Shown: positions 17,498-26,985, counted from the stretch's first letter. The stretch: DNA of 64,000 nucleotides from Streptomyces lavendulae subsp. lavendulae (GCF_002803845.1 NZ_CP024985.1:2604001-2668000), one strand, 5' to 3'. The notes: generated from the letters alone by a model not told the origin. Made by a program: numbers and translations.

Positions 17498-20400
17498 TCA
17501 TCCCTCGGTGACGTGGACTGCGATGGGCGGACCGTACGCGATCCTGCCCTGACAGGCCGCTTTCACCGCCAGCCAGTACCTCCCCGGGCCGGCGGTGAGG
17601 GGCGGGGCGATCTCGAACGCGGGCTCGGCGGGCCGGTCCGGCCGGACGCGCACGGGCTGCGCGGCGGGCCCGGCGAGCTGCCAGGTGCCGTACGGGGAGG
17701 CGAGGTACGCGGTGCCGGTGAGGGTGCTGCGGATCCCGGTGCTGCCGACCCGGACCCGTACGCGGACCCGCGCGCCCGGGGCCACGGTGACCGCGGGTGG
17801 CCCGATGACCCGGACCCAGAGCCGGGCGGGAACCGGGCCGCCGGGGACGGTGGCGGTGAGGACGTCCTCGAACTCCCCCTCCGGGGTGGCGGCGATGACC
17901 CGGACCAGGTGCTCCCCCGGGGCCGCGCCGGGGGCGGGCCGCACCGTGAGGGGGATCCGGGCGTGGCCGCCGGGCGGGAGTTCCAGGGTGCGGCGGGTCC
18001 AGGAGGGGCGCCAGCCGTCGGGGGCGCGGACCTCCAGGGTGACGGGGCCCGCGGCGGCTCCGTGCGCCGCCACGGTGACGGTGGCCGCGGCGGGGGTTCC
18101 CCGGCAGGTCACCGTCCAGGGGGCGTCGCCGAGCGGGGCCGTTCCGGTGTTGTGCAGCCAGTAGCGGCTGAACACCGGCTGGACCGGCTCGCGTTCGCCG
18201 GTGCGCGCGGGCATCCCGGAGCCGGTGGGGAGCAGCAGGGTGGTCGTGGCGGCGCCGTCGACGCGGCCGCCGAAGGGGCCCAGCGGCCGGTCCAGGAGGT
18301 CGGCCTCGACGGCGCCGCCGTTCGCGGGGGCCGAAGACCGGGCCACGACCGGGAAGGCCGGGCGGCCGTGGGTCTCGCGCAGCCGGACGGCGAGGTCCGC
18401 GCCGCCCTCGGCCCGCTTCACCGCCTCCACGAGGATCCGGTCGGCCGGTTCCACGGCGAGGAGGGAGCGGGCGGGCGGACGCGGTCCGGGGCCGGGGGCG
18501 GCGGTCACGGCGGTCAGCGGCTTGTTGAACTCCCTGCCGCGGCGCGGCAGATCGGTCTCCCGCCAGTCTCCGCGGCCGGCGACCAGGGCGTGTTCGAAGA
18601 CGTGGGTCCAGTGCTGGAGCTGGAAGGAGCTGCCGTCGGGGGCGGTGCGGCGGGGCGGATCCATCCACTCCCCGCTGGGGCGGCCGGTGCAGGAGCGCAG
18701 CAGGGTGCTGTGGAGGCGGCCCCGGGTGTCGATGGCGAAGCTGGGCGTCCCGCGTACGAGGACCCCGACCGTCCGTCCCGCGTAAGGCACTTCGCGCGCG
18801 CCGGCCACGGTCGGGGGCCGTACGGCCGCTCCGGGCGGGTCTTCGGGCGGGCCTTCGGGTGGGCCTTCGGGTCCGGTGGGCGGCGGTGCGGCCAGGCGGC
18901 CCGATGCGGCCAGGTCCTCGGCCAGCCGCTCCGGCGGCCCGGTGTGCACGAGCACCGGCAGGTCGCGCGGGCCGGTCAGGTCGCAGCCGGGCACCCACAG
19001 CTCCCGCAGCGGGGCCCGGGCGGGGATCCAGGCCCGCGCGTGTTCCCGTAGCCTGCGCCCGTACGCGGGACCGGCCGAGGCCAGCACCGTCGCCGTGAAG
19101 GGGTTCCGCCCGGGGCCGCCGAGCGCGATGCGGAAGTCCGGCAGGCTGCTGTCCACCGCCAGGTCGCCCCAGCGCGGGCCGCCGGGCCGGGTCGGGGTGG
19201 CGGTGACCCCGAGGCGGCCCAGGGCGGTGACGAGCTGCCGCAGGCCGGGCGGGGCCGCGCCCTCCGGCAGCACGATCTCGCAGGCCCCCAACGCCCGGCC
19301 GGCACCGCCGGCGGCGTCGCCGTCCCCCGGCCCGGTGAGGGGCGCCGAGAGGGCGAACCAGTTCAGGCAGGCGCCGTCCAGGGTCCAGGGCGCCCGGGTG
19401 TGGTCGGCCCCGGCGTCCGCCTCCGGGAAGGCGAAGCCGCGTCCGACGGCCGCGGCGGCGGTCTCCGCGACCGGCAGCGCTCCGGGCACGTCGGCGGGGA
19501 TCCGCAGCCGCAGCAGCGTGTCGCTGCCCTCGAAGCCGACGCGGGTGGTCAGCTCGACGCGGTCCAGGCCGTCCCACAGGGTGGTCACCCGGGTCCAGCG
19601 GACGGGGCCGGTCCGCCCCTCGGAGACGATCCGCGAGCCCAGCGGCCCGCGCTGCGCCCGGCAGGAGCGCGCGGGCGCGCCGCCCGATCCGGTGCCGGGC
19701 CCCCTGGGCAGCAGGTGCCAGGGCCCCTCGCCGAAGTACGGGTGCTGCGCGTACTCCTCCTGCACGACCAGTTCGTCCACCTCGCCGGGGGTGAGGACCT
19801 CCTGCCCGGTGGGCCGGTGGAGCAGCCGGGTCAGGCCGCCGCCGCGCTCCGGATCCGCCTCGGCGCGGAAGAGGCCGTTCTCGACCGCGGTCCCGGCCGC
19901 GGGTTCCCACCCGCCGGAGAGCGGCTCCGGGGAGGCCGCCAGCCACCAGGTGCGGTGGCCCAGCGGGGGCACGTCCGCGGCGAGGAAGACCACGTGCGCC
20001 TCCCCGTCCCGCACGGCCTCCAGGTGGACGGCGGCGGCGCGTCCCGAGGAGTCGAGCACGGCCAGGCGGGCGGCCCCGTCCCCGGTCAGGCCCACGGCGG
20101 CCAGGTCCAGCCGGGTCCGCACCAGATCGGTCCGGGTCCACGACAGGGGGTTGTGCACGGTCACGGCGAGCGGGCCGGGGCCTCGGGTGTCGGCGGCGGC
20201 GGTCAGCGCGGCCAGCGCCTCCTCCCGTACGGCGTCGGCCAGTTCGTGGGCCTCCCGCCAGGTGGGCAGGAGGTCGAGGTAGACCTGGTCGGAGAAGGTC
20301 CCGGTGACGGCGTCGTGGTGGGCGGCGTGCAGAAGGTGCCGCCACGCCTTGGCGAGGGTGTGGCCGGGGTGGGTCAGCAGCCCCTCGGCGCAGGCGAGGG

Positions 20401-21775
20401 CGGCGAAGGACTCGGCCTGCTCCAGGAGGTTCTCGGCGGCGCGGTGGGCCTGTTTCACATCGGCGTAACTGACGTCCTTGCCGGTGTAGACGGGGCCCAT
20501 CTCCCGGGTCACGGGCAGCGGCCGCTCCCCGCGTGCGGCAAGTTCGGCCCGGACGGCGTCGAAGTGGGCGCGCGGGCCGGAGTGTTCCATGCGCGGCCAG
20601 CGGTAGCGGCGGTTCCACGCGTGCTGGACGTCCAGGCCCCAGCGGTGCGGCCAGGAGAAGTCGGTGCCCATCGGGATCAGGACGTTCTTCGTGGCGGCGG
20701 CGGGGCGCAGCAGTTCGTAGAGCTCCAGCAGCCGTTCGGCGGCGGCTTCGGCGTCCGGCGCCCGGTGCGAGGGCCAGCCGGCGGAGTAGTGCGCGGGCAG
20801 GTAGTGCAGCAGCAGGCCCTCGCCGCCGGGCGCGATCCACTCGTACTCGGCGGGCAGTTGCATGGCGGCTGGCGGGCGCGGCGCCTCGCCCCAGGCGTCC
20901 ATCATCGGGCCCCACTGGTGGTGGGGGCCGCGGGCGAGGACCGCGGAGTCGAGTCCGCAGCCGGCCATCAGGGCGGGGAAGGAGGGGTCGTGGCCGAACA
21001 CGTCGAGCTGCCAGGCGGTGCGCGGGTCGGCGCCGAGGGTGTCCCGGTGCAGGGCCAGGCCGTGGACGGCGCTGCGGACGGTGCTCTCGGCGGAGGTGAG
21101 GGTGGTGGAGGGCTCGTTGTAGGTGCCTCCGACGATCTCCAGGCGGCCCTCGGCGATCAGGGCGCGCAGTTCGGCGCGGTCCTCGGGGTGGGCGTCCCAG
21201 TACGGCTTGAGGTAGTCGGTCTCGGAGAGGACGAAGCGGTACGCGGGGTCGTCGCGGGCCTGTTGGAGGTGGAGCGGGACGAGGGTGAAGGCGGGGACTC
21301 CGGCGTACTCCCAGGCGGGCCGGGGCGCGCCGGGTGCGGGCGGAGCGTCCCACAGGGCGGTGTAGGCGGCCTGGGTGTTCCACCACAGGGGGTCGTAGTG
21401 GAAGTGCGGGACGAGCCGTACGGTCCAGCCGGGTTCGGCGACGGTGAGGGTGAACGGCAGCTCGGCCAGGGGCCGTCCGTCGGGGGTGGCCACGCGGGCG
21501 GTGGCCGGGATCCGGCTGCCGGGAGGTGCGCCGGCGGTGTGGACGCCGACCTCGACGGCGGCCCCCGCGGCGCCGTCGGCGCACTCCTCGGCGGTGTCGG
21601 CGCGCAGCAGGCGGGGGTGCGGGGTGTGCAGGCCGGGGCCGTGGACGCCGACGTGGAGCGGGCCGACGGGTCGCCGCCTGCGGACGCGGATCCGTACCGC
21701 CTGTACGGGAGATGCGGACGTGCCGACGAAAAGGGCCGGGGTGGTCACGGAAGTGACCGAAATACCGCTGTCCAT
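17498..21775 (-). CDS. GH38 alpha-mannosidase with long C-terminal extension
   Basis: 1425 aa, cytosolic by the lack of a signal peptide. The catalytic domain shows HFHYDPLWW near residue 124 and the nucleophile Asp in QLDVFGHD near 257. The middle helical domain has HHDAVTGTFSDQVYLDL. GH38 C-terminal beta domains follow. It is roughly 350 residues longer than usual bacterial GH38. The extra C-terminus looks like one or two Ig-like/NEW3 beta-sandwiches (VAPGARVRVRV ... VHVTEG). The ATG at 21775 is preceded by GGAG at a suitable distance; an ATG at 21790 lacks one. It removes alpha-mannosyl residues from imported glycans and is first gene of the minus-strand operon. Confidence 0.9.
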   Translation of the reverse strand: MDSGISVTSVTTPALFVGTSASPVQAVRIRVRRRRPVGPLHVGVHGPGLHTPHPRLLRADTAEECADGAAGAAVEVGVHTAGAPPGSRIPATARVATPDGRPLAELPFTLTVAEPGWTVRLVPHFHYDPLWWNTQAAYTALWDAPPAPGAPRPAWEYAGVPAFTLVPLHLQQARDDPAYRFVLSETDYLKPYWDAHPEDRAELRALIAEGRLEIVGGTYNEPSTTLTSAESTVRSAVHGLALHRDTLGADPRTAWQLDVFGHDPSFPALMAGCGLDSAVLARGPHHQWGPMMDAWGEAPRPPAAMQLPAEYEWIAPGGEGLLLHYLPAHYSAGWPSHRAPDAEAAAERLLELYELLRPAAATKNVLIPMGTDFSWPHRWGLDVQHAWNRRYRWPRMEHSGPRAHFDAVRAELAARGERPLPVTREMGPVYTGKDVSYADVKQAHRAAENLLEQAESFAALACAEGLLTHPGHTLAKAWRHLLHAAHHDAVTGTFSDQVYLDLLPTWREAHELADAVREEALAALTAAADTRGPGPLAVTVHNPLSWTRTDLVRTRLDLAAVGLTGDGAARLAVLDSSGRAAAVHLEAVRDGEAHVVFLAADVPPLGHRTWWLAASPEPLSGGWEPAAGTAVENGLFRAEADPERGGGLTRLLHRPTGQEVLTPGEVDELVVQEEYAQHPYFGEGPWHLLPRGPGTGSGGAPARSCRAQRGPLGSRIVSEGRTGPVRWTRVTTLWDGLDRVELTTRVGFEGSDTLLRLRIPADVPGALPVAETAAAAVGRGFAFPEADAGADHTRAPWTLDGACLNWFALSAPLTGPGDGDAAGGAGRALGACEIVLPEGAAPPGLRQLVTALGRLGVTATPTRPGGPRWGDLAVDSSLPDFRIALGGPGRNPFTATVLASAGPAYGRRLREHARAWIPARAPLRELWVPGCDLTGPRDLPVLVHTGPPERLAEDLAASGRLAAPPPTGPEGPPEGPPEDPPGAAVRPPTVAGAREVPYAGRTVGVLVRGTPSFAIDTRGRLHSTLLRSCTGRPSGEWMDPPRRTAPDGSSFQLQHWTHVFEHALVAGRGDWRETDLPRRGREFNKPLTAVTAAPGPGPRPPARSLLAVEPADRILVEAVKRAEGGADLAVRLRETHGRPAFPVVARSSAPANGGAVEADLLDRPLGPFGGRVDGAATTTLLLPTGSGMPARTGEREPVQPVFSRYWLHNTGTAPLGDAPWTVTCRGTPAAATVTVAAHGAAAGPVTLEVRAPDGWRPSWTRRTLELPPGGHARIPLTVRPAPGAAPGEHLVRVIAATPEGEFEDVLTATVPGGPVPARLWVRVIGPPAVTVAPGARVRVRVRVGSTGIRSTLTGTAYLASPYGTWQLAGPAAQPVRVRPDRPAEPAFEIAPPLTAGPGRYWLAVKAACQGRIAYGPPIAVHVTEG

Positions 21776-22009
21776 TTGGGCACACTCCATCGCGCGACCG
21801 AAGACAAATCAACTAAACCGCATTAGCGCACTCAGGTTCCTCACCCACCGCCCTTCTGTCAACGGGACTGAAGCGCTTAAGCAACACGCTTGGGCAACAC
21901 CGCGTGCACGGCGATCCGAATGGCGGCGAAAAAGGCCCTGTTGACTTCCCGGGCGGGGCGCGGCAGCTTATGCGCATCCGGTGAATTCCCCTGAACTCCA
22001 GGACCTTTC
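21776..22009. other. Divergent regulatory region of the glycan island
   Basis: 234 bases between GH38 (minus) and GH5 (plus), clearly lower in GC than its neighbours. It holds the LacI-type palindrome, a minus-strand TTGACA and a plus-strand TTGACT at 21942-21947. AGGA precedes the GH5 start. No small ORF is convincing. Confidence 0.6.
21857..21880. promoter_or_regulatory. Candidate LacI operator next to GH38 promoter
   Basis: The imperfect palindrome TGAAGCGCTTAA (21869-21880, core AAGCGCTT perfect) resembles LacI/GalR operators. It lies next to TTGACA (minus strand, 21857-21862), which has GAACCT 17 bases further on as a -10. A partial copy (GCTTAAGC ... CGCTTGGGC) follows at 21876-21894. 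Confidence 0.5.
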
Positions 22010-23299
22010 ATGCACCAGGCGGCCCCCCGAACCCTGCGTTTCGGCGCGAATTACACCCCGACCCGGGGCTGGTTCCACCATTGGCTGGACTTCGACCTCG
22101 ACGAGGTCGGGGCCGACCTCGACTCCATCGCCGCGCTCGGCCTGGACCACATCCGGGTGTTCCCCCTGTGGCCGGTGTTCCAGCCGAACCGGACCCTGAT
22201 CCGGCCGCGTGCCGTCGAACAGCTCGTGGCACTCGCCGACGCGGCCGCCGAACGCGGCCTCGACGTCAACGTGGACGGACTCCAGGGGCACCTGTCCAGC
22301 TTCGACTTCCTGCCCGCCTGGACCGGGACCTGGCACCGGCGCGGCATCTTCACCGACCCGGAGGTGGTGGCCGGGCAGGAGGAGTACCTGCACACCCTGG
22401 CCGCCGCCCTCGCTGACCGGCCGAACTTCCTGGGCATGACCATCGGCAACGAGATCAACCAGTTCTCCGACGCCCCCCACCCCGACCCCGACCGCATCAC
22501 CCCCGCGCAGGCCGCCCGCTGGCTGGAGCGGATGCTCGCCGCCTGCGAGCGGGGCGCGCCGGGGCGGCTGCACCTGCACGCCGAGTACGACGCCGCCTGG
22601 TACCGGGGCGGCCACCCCTTCACCCCCGCCCAGGCGGCCCGGCTCGGCGGGGCCACCGCCGTGCACTCGTGGGTGTTCAACGGCACCGCGCAGCGCCACG
22701 GCCGGACCGGGGCGGCCACCGAGCACCACGCCGCGTACCTGATCGAGCTGTCCAAGGCCTGGGCCTCGGACCCGCGCCGCCCGGTGTGGCTCCAGGAGGT
22801 CGGAGCGCCCGCGCCGCTGATCCCGCCCGACCACGCGGTGCGGTTCGCCGAGGCCACCGTGGCCGCCGCGCTGGACTGCCCGGACCTGTGGGGCGTCACC
22901 TGGTGGTGCTCGCACGACGTGTCCCGTGAGCTCGCGGACTTCCCGGAGCTGGAGTACGGCCTCGGGCTGCTCACCAACGACCGCCGCACCAAGCCCGTGG
23001 GCGCCGCCGTGGCCCGGATCGCCGGGGACTGGCGGGGCCGGGAGCACCGCCCGGCCGTACGGTCCACCGCGCTCGCCCTGGACGCGGGCGGGACCGCGAC
23101 GGACGGGGCGGCTCCCGGGCGGGCGGCCTGCGCCCCGGGCGGTGCGTTCTTCGAGGCCTGGGCGGTGCTGGCGGCGCGGGGGGTGCGCCCCGCGGTGGTC
23201 CTGGAGGAGCACGCCGGGGACCCGGCCCGGCTGGCGGGGCGCGGCATCACCGAGGTGCTGCGCGTGCACGACGTGATCCGACCCCCTTCCCCGTCCTGA
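22010..23299 (+). CDS. GH5-type glycoside hydrolase, probable beta-mannosidase (GH5_18-like)
   Basis: 429 aa, no signal peptide, so probably intracellular. A TIM-barrel clan-A enzyme: acid/base Glu in TIGNEINQF near residue 147 and nucleophile Glu in LQEVGAP near 262. GH5_18 members described in bifidobacteria hydrolyse Man-beta-1,4-GlcNAc, the N-glycan core left after GH85 and GH38 action. Adjacent GH38 and GH85 genes support that reading, but the subfamily is inferred, not shown. The ATG has AGGA upstream. The last residues (HDVIRPPSPS) are encoded by the first unit of a 29-bp tandem repeat. Confidence 0.82.
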   Translation: MHQAAPRTLRFGANYTPTRGWFHHWLDFDLDEVGADLDSIAALGLDHIRVFPLWPVFQPNRTLIRPRAVEQLVALADAAAERGLDVNVDGLQGHLSSFDFLPAWTGTWHRRGIFTDPEVVAGQEEYLHTLAAALADRPNFLGMTIGNEINQFSDAPHPDPDRITPAQAARWLERMLAACERGAPGRLHLHAEYDAAWYRGGHPFTPAQAARLGGATAVHSWVFNGTAQRHGRTGAATEHHAAYLIELSKAWASDPRRPVWLQEVGAPAPLIPPDHAVRFAEATVAAALDCPDLWGVTWWCSHDVSRELADFPELEYGLGLLTNDRRTKPVGAAVARIAGDWRGREHRPAVRSTALALDAGGTATDGAAPGRAACAPGGAFFEAWAVLAARGVRPAVVLEEHAGDPARLAGRGITEVLRVHDVIRPPSPS

Positions 23300-23410
23300 C
23301 GCGACCCGGCCTCCCTTCCCCCTCGTGACGTGATCCGACCTCCCCTCCCCCTCGTGACGTGATCCGACCTCCCCTCCCCCTCGTGACGTGATCCGCCCCC
23401 CTTCCCCCCT
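23270..23410 (+). repeat. 29-bp tandem repeat, about five units
   Basis: Units start GACGTGATCCGACCTCCC and end CCTCGT. They begin at 23270, 23298, 23327, 23356 and 23385. Units 3 and 4 are identical; units 1, 2 and 5 diverge. The array starts inside the GH5 3' end, contains its stop codon and ends just before the GH85 Shine-Dalgarno. Confidence 0.85.
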
Positions 23411-23425
23411 TCGTCAGGAGCCCGC

Positions 23426-25567
23426 ATGTCCGAGACCTGCAACGGCGCCGATCCCCGTACCCCCGCCACCGCGCCCCCCGCGGCGGCGGTGCCCGCCGCC
23501 CGGCCCTCCCGGCGCGCGGTCCTGGCCGCGGGCGCGGCCGGGGCGGGGGCGGCCGTCCTGCCCCGGCCCGCCTCCGCCGCCCCGGCCCCGGACCCCGGCG
23601 CTGCCCCGGCCGGCCTCGCCCCCTACGCCTCCTACTGGTTCCCCGACTCGCTCCCCTCCGGCACCCCGGGCCCCGGCATCGTGTGGCGCTCCCTCGCCGG
23701 CTGGTCCCCGGAATCCGACCCGGACCTGGCCCACAACACCGCGTCCGTGCCGCTGGCCCCGCGGTTCGCCCCGGTGCCGGCGAACCGCACCGCCCGCGCC
23801 GGGCGGGCCCGGATCTCCGCGCTGGTCTCCTTCGGCCCCACCGCGGGCAACCCCTCCCAGGGTTCGGCGACCGCCGACCACTACGCCCTGAGCCACTGGG
23901 CCTACCTCGACGAGCTGGTCTTCTGGGGCGGCTCCGCCGGCGAGGGCGTCGTCCTCGCCCCGAACGCGCCCGTGGTCGACGCCGCCCACCGCAACGGGGT
24001 CCCGGTCCTCGGGAACGTCTTCCTGCCGCCCGTCGCCTACGGCGGGGACCTGCGGTGGACCCGCGACCTGGTCCGGCGGGACCCCCTGGGCCGCTTCCCG
24101 CTGGCGGAGCGGCTGGTCGAGGTGGCCCGCGCGTACGGCTTCGACGGCTGGTTCGTCAACGCCGAGACCGACGGCGGGGACAGCGCGCTCGCCACCCGGA
24201 CCCGGGAGTTCCTGCACGCCCTGCGGGCCGCCGGAGCCCCGCACGGGCTGCGGATCACCTGGTACGACGCCATGAACAGCACCGGCCGGGTCGGCTGGCA
24301 GGGCGCCCTGAACGCGCTCAACCAGGAGTTCTTCGAGGACCGGTCGGGGAAGGTCGCCGACTCGCTGTTCGTCGACTTCCGCTGGACCGCGCGGAGCCTG
24401 GCGGAGTCGGCCGCGCTCGCCGAACGCCTCGGTCGCTCCCGCCACGAGCTGTGGGCGGCCGTGGACACGGAGTCCCGCGGCTGGGACACCCCCGTCGACT
24501 GGGACGCGATCCTCCCGCGCGACCGCGATCACGTCGTCAGCCTCGGCCTCTACCGGCCCGAGTGGACCCGCAACCACCTCACCGACCGCTCGCCGGGCGC
24601 CTTCCACCGGGCCGACGACCGGTTCTGGACGGGCGAGTCCCTGGATCCGGCCCGTCCCGCGCCCGAGCCCCCGTCCGGCTGGCGGGCCCCGGCCACGGCG
24701 GTGGCGGACCGGTCCACGGTCGCCGCCCTGCCCTTCGGCTGCTCGTTCAACACCGGGCACGGACTGCGCTGGTACGAGGGGGGCGCGGTCACCTCCGACA
24801 CGCCCTGGAACCACCTCGGGCTCCAGGACCGGCTCCCGGGCCGCCGCTGGGTGGTGGACACCGCCGGGGAGCGCCCCTCGGTGACCCTGGACTTCGCGGA
24901 CGCCTGGCGCGGCGGCTCCAGCCTGCTCGTCGCCGGGAACCTCACCGCCCCCGCGTCGATCGGCCTGCACGGCACCCGGCTGGCGCTGACCCCCGGGGCG
25001 GTCGCGGAGCTGGTCCACTCCGGCGGGGCGTCCGTGGAGCTCGGTGTCGCGACCCGGGAGGCGGCCGGCCCCGGCGAGCCCGTGCCGTACACCTGGCTGG
25101 CGGCGGCGGAGCCGGGCGGCGGCCCGGGGTGGCGGACCTCCCGCGTGGCCCTCGCGCCGCTGGCCGGGAGGACCGCGTACGCCCTGGCCGTACGGATCAC
25201 CGTGCCCGGGAAGGGGGCGGTGTCCTGGCGGCTCGGCGCCCTGACGCTACGCGACACCGCCCGCCCTCGGCCCCCGGCCGCTCCCGCCCACCTGAAGGTC
25301 GACGCCTCGGCCCGGCGGGGCGCCGAAGCCGAGCTCCGCCTCTCCTGGGAGCGGGCACCCGGCCCGGTCCGGCACTACGAGCTGCACCGCCTGCTGCCGG
25401 ACGGCACCCGCCGCTTCCTGGCCGGCACCTGCGGGACCGCCCTCCACCTCCCCTCCGTGATCCGCGCGGGCGGGGAGCGGGCGGCCGCCTTCGAGCTGAG
25501 GGCCGTCGACGAGACGTACGCCGCCTCCGCGCCGGCCCGCACCACCCTGCCCTGGCGGGCCGGCTAG
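23426..25567 (+). CDS. Secreted GH85 endo-beta-N-acetylglucosaminidase
   Basis: 713 aa. Cuts the chitobiose core of N-glycans. The N-terminus is a Tat signal (SRRAVLAAG, cleavage near residue 50), so the enzyme is exported folded. The catalytic TIM barrel has the GH85 pair Asn and Glu in GWFVNAETDGG near residue 246, with DELVFWGGSAG and WYDAMNSTGRVGWQ segments. A beta-sandwich (about 430-580) and a fibronectin-III-like C-terminus follow. AGGAG lies five bases before the ATG. The stop overlaps the convergent histidine kinase gene by 4 bp. Confidence 0.92.
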   Translation: MSETCNGADPRTPATAPPAAAVPAARPSRRAVLAAGAAGAGAAVLPRPASAAPAPDPGAAPAGLAPYASYWFPDSLPSGTPGPGIVWRSLAGWSPESDPDLAHNTASVPLAPRFAPVPANRTARAGRARISALVSFGPTAGNPSQGSATADHYALSHWAYLDELVFWGGSAGEGVVLAPNAPVVDAAHRNGVPVLGNVFLPPVAYGGDLRWTRDLVRRDPLGRFPLAERLVEVARAYGFDGWFVNAETDGGDSALATRTREFLHALRAAGAPHGLRITWYDAMNSTGRVGWQGALNALNQEFFEDRSGKVADSLFVDFRWTARSLAESAALAERLGRSRHELWAAVDTESRGWDTPVDWDAILPRDRDHVVSLGLYRPEWTRNHLTDRSPGAFHRADDRFWTGESLDPARPAPEPPSGWRAPATAVADRSTVAALPFGCSFNTGHGLRWYEGGAVTSDTPWNHLGLQDRLPGRRWVVDTAGERPSVTLDFADAWRGGSSLLVAGNLTAPASIGLHGTRLALTPGAVAELVHSGGASVELGVATREAAGPGEPVPYTWLAAAEPGGGPGWRTSRVALAPLAGRTAYALAVRITVPGKGAVSWRLGALTLRDTARPRPPAAPAHLKVDASARRGAEAELRLSWERAPGPVRHYELHRLLPDGTRRFLAGTCGTALHLPSVIRAGGERAAAFELRAVDETYAASAPARTTLPWRAG

Positions 25568-26976
25568 CCGGTGTGGGGCTCGGTGCGCGGGACGGCCACG
25601 GTGACGCGCAGCCCGTGCGGCGGGTTCTTCGCGTAGGAGAGGGTCCCGCCGCCCGAGGCGAGCAGGGCGCGGGAGATGGAGAGCCCGAGCCCGGACCCCT
25701 TGACGTTCTGGTGGCGGCCGCTGCGCCAGAAGCGGTCGCCGACGCGCAGCAGCTCCTCCTCGGTCAGGCCGGGCCCCCGGTCGGCGACGACGACGAGCGC
25801 ACTGCGCCCCTCCACCGCGACGGACACCTGCACCTCCTCGCCCTCCGGCGTGAACTTCAGGGCGTTGTCGATGACGGCGTCGAGGGCGCTGGAGAGCGCG
25901 ATGGGGTCGGCCCAGCCGGTGACGGCGGTCCGGCCCGTCTCGGTGAGCCGTACGCCCTTCTCCTCGGCGTACGGCCGCCAGGCGGCTACCCGTTCGGCGG
26001 TGAGGGCGCCGATGTCGGTGAGGCTGATCTCGGCGGAGGCGTGCTCGGCCAGCGCCAGGTCCAGCAGGTCGTCCAGGACCTGGGCGAGGCGCTTGCCCTC
26101 GGTGCGCACGGAGGCGATCTCCTCGTTCCCCTCGGGCAGTTCGAGGGCGAGCAGCTCGATCCGCAGGAGCAGCGCGGCGAGCGGGTTGCGCAGCTGGTGG
26201 GAGGCGTCCGCGACGAACGCCCGCTGCTGCTCCAGTACCTCTTCGACGTTGTCGGCCATCTCGTTGAACGAACGGGCCAGGCGGCGGAGTTCCGGGGGGC
26301 CGCCGGAGGCCGCGACGCGGGAGTTCATCCGGCCGGTGGCGATGCCGTGCGCGGCCGCGTCCAGGGTCCGCACGGGCTTGAGGACCCAGCCGGTCAGGCG
26401 CAGGGCCGCGCCGAACGCGAGCAGCATGGCGGCGGCGAGGCCTGCGGCGATGACCAGCCAGCCGCGCAGGATCCGTCCGCGCATCTGTTCGGTGGGTGAT
26501 TCGGTGGCGACGACGGCGACGACGTCCCCGTCGAGCACGACCGGGGAGACCACGAGGAGCTTGCCGTTGGTCTGCCAGGGCCACACCTGTCCGGGGTCGT
26601 GGCTGCGGCGCCCGGCGAGCGCCTCCTCGAAGGCCCGGCGGCCCTCCCCGGACTCGGGGAGCTGCCACCAGCCGGGGGCGCGGACCATCGCGTTGTCGTC
26701 GCGGTAGAAGATCCCGACGCGGATCCCGTACAGCTCGTGGTATCGGGCCAGTTCCAGCTGGAGGGTGTCGCGGCGCTCGTCGGCCCCGGTGGAACCGGAG
26801 CCCTCGGCGTCGATGACGAACTGGGCGAGGGCGGCGAAGCGGGCGCTGTCGTCGATCCGGTCGACGACCACCTTCTGCTGCTGGGCGGCGGCCAGGCTGA
26901 CGGCGAGGGGGAAGCCGAGCGCGATCAGCACCCCCGCCATGAGGATGACGAGGAGCGGGAGCAGCCGGGCGCGCAC
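25564..26976 (-). CDS. Sensor histidine kinase
   Basis: 470 aa, cognate to the response regulator 9 bp upstream. Order: TM1 (about 6-30), extracytoplasmic sensor of roughly 130 residues, TM2 (about 170-195), HAMP, HisKA with the phospho-acceptor His in DASHQLRNPL near 259, and HATPase_c with N (DNALKF), DRGPGL and GSGLGLS boxes. GTG start. Signal unknown; the neighbours are the glutamate transporter (divergent) and the glycan island (convergent). Confidence 0.93.
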   Translation of the reverse strand: MRARLLPLLVILMAGVLIALGFPLAVSLAAAQQQKVVVDRIDDSARFAALAQFVIDAEGSGSTGADERRDTLQLELARYHELYGIRVGIFYRDDNAMVRAPGWWQLPESGEGRRAFEEALAGRRSHDPGQVWPWQTNGKLLVVSPVVLDGDVVAVVATESPTEQMRGRILRGWLVIAAGLAAAMLLAFGAALRLTGWVLKPVRTLDAAAHGIATGRMNSRVAASGGPPELRRLARSFNEMADNVEEVLEQQRAFVADASHQLRNPLAALLLRIELLALELPEGNEEIASVRTEGKRLAQVLDDLLDLALAEHASAEISLTDIGALTAERVAAWRPYAEEKGVRLTETGRTAVTGWADPIALSSALDAVIDNALKFTPEGEEVQVSVAVEGRSALVVVADRGPGLTEEELLRVGDRFWRSGRHQNVKGSGLGLSISRALLASGGGTLSYAKNPPHGLRVTVAVPRTEPHTG

Positions 26977-26985
26977 GCGGGAACC

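Noticed and set aside
17037..21812. 1591-codon minus-strand frame over the GH38 gene
   Set aside because: Arg/Pro-rich shadow of the GH38 frame, which has all catalytic motifs.
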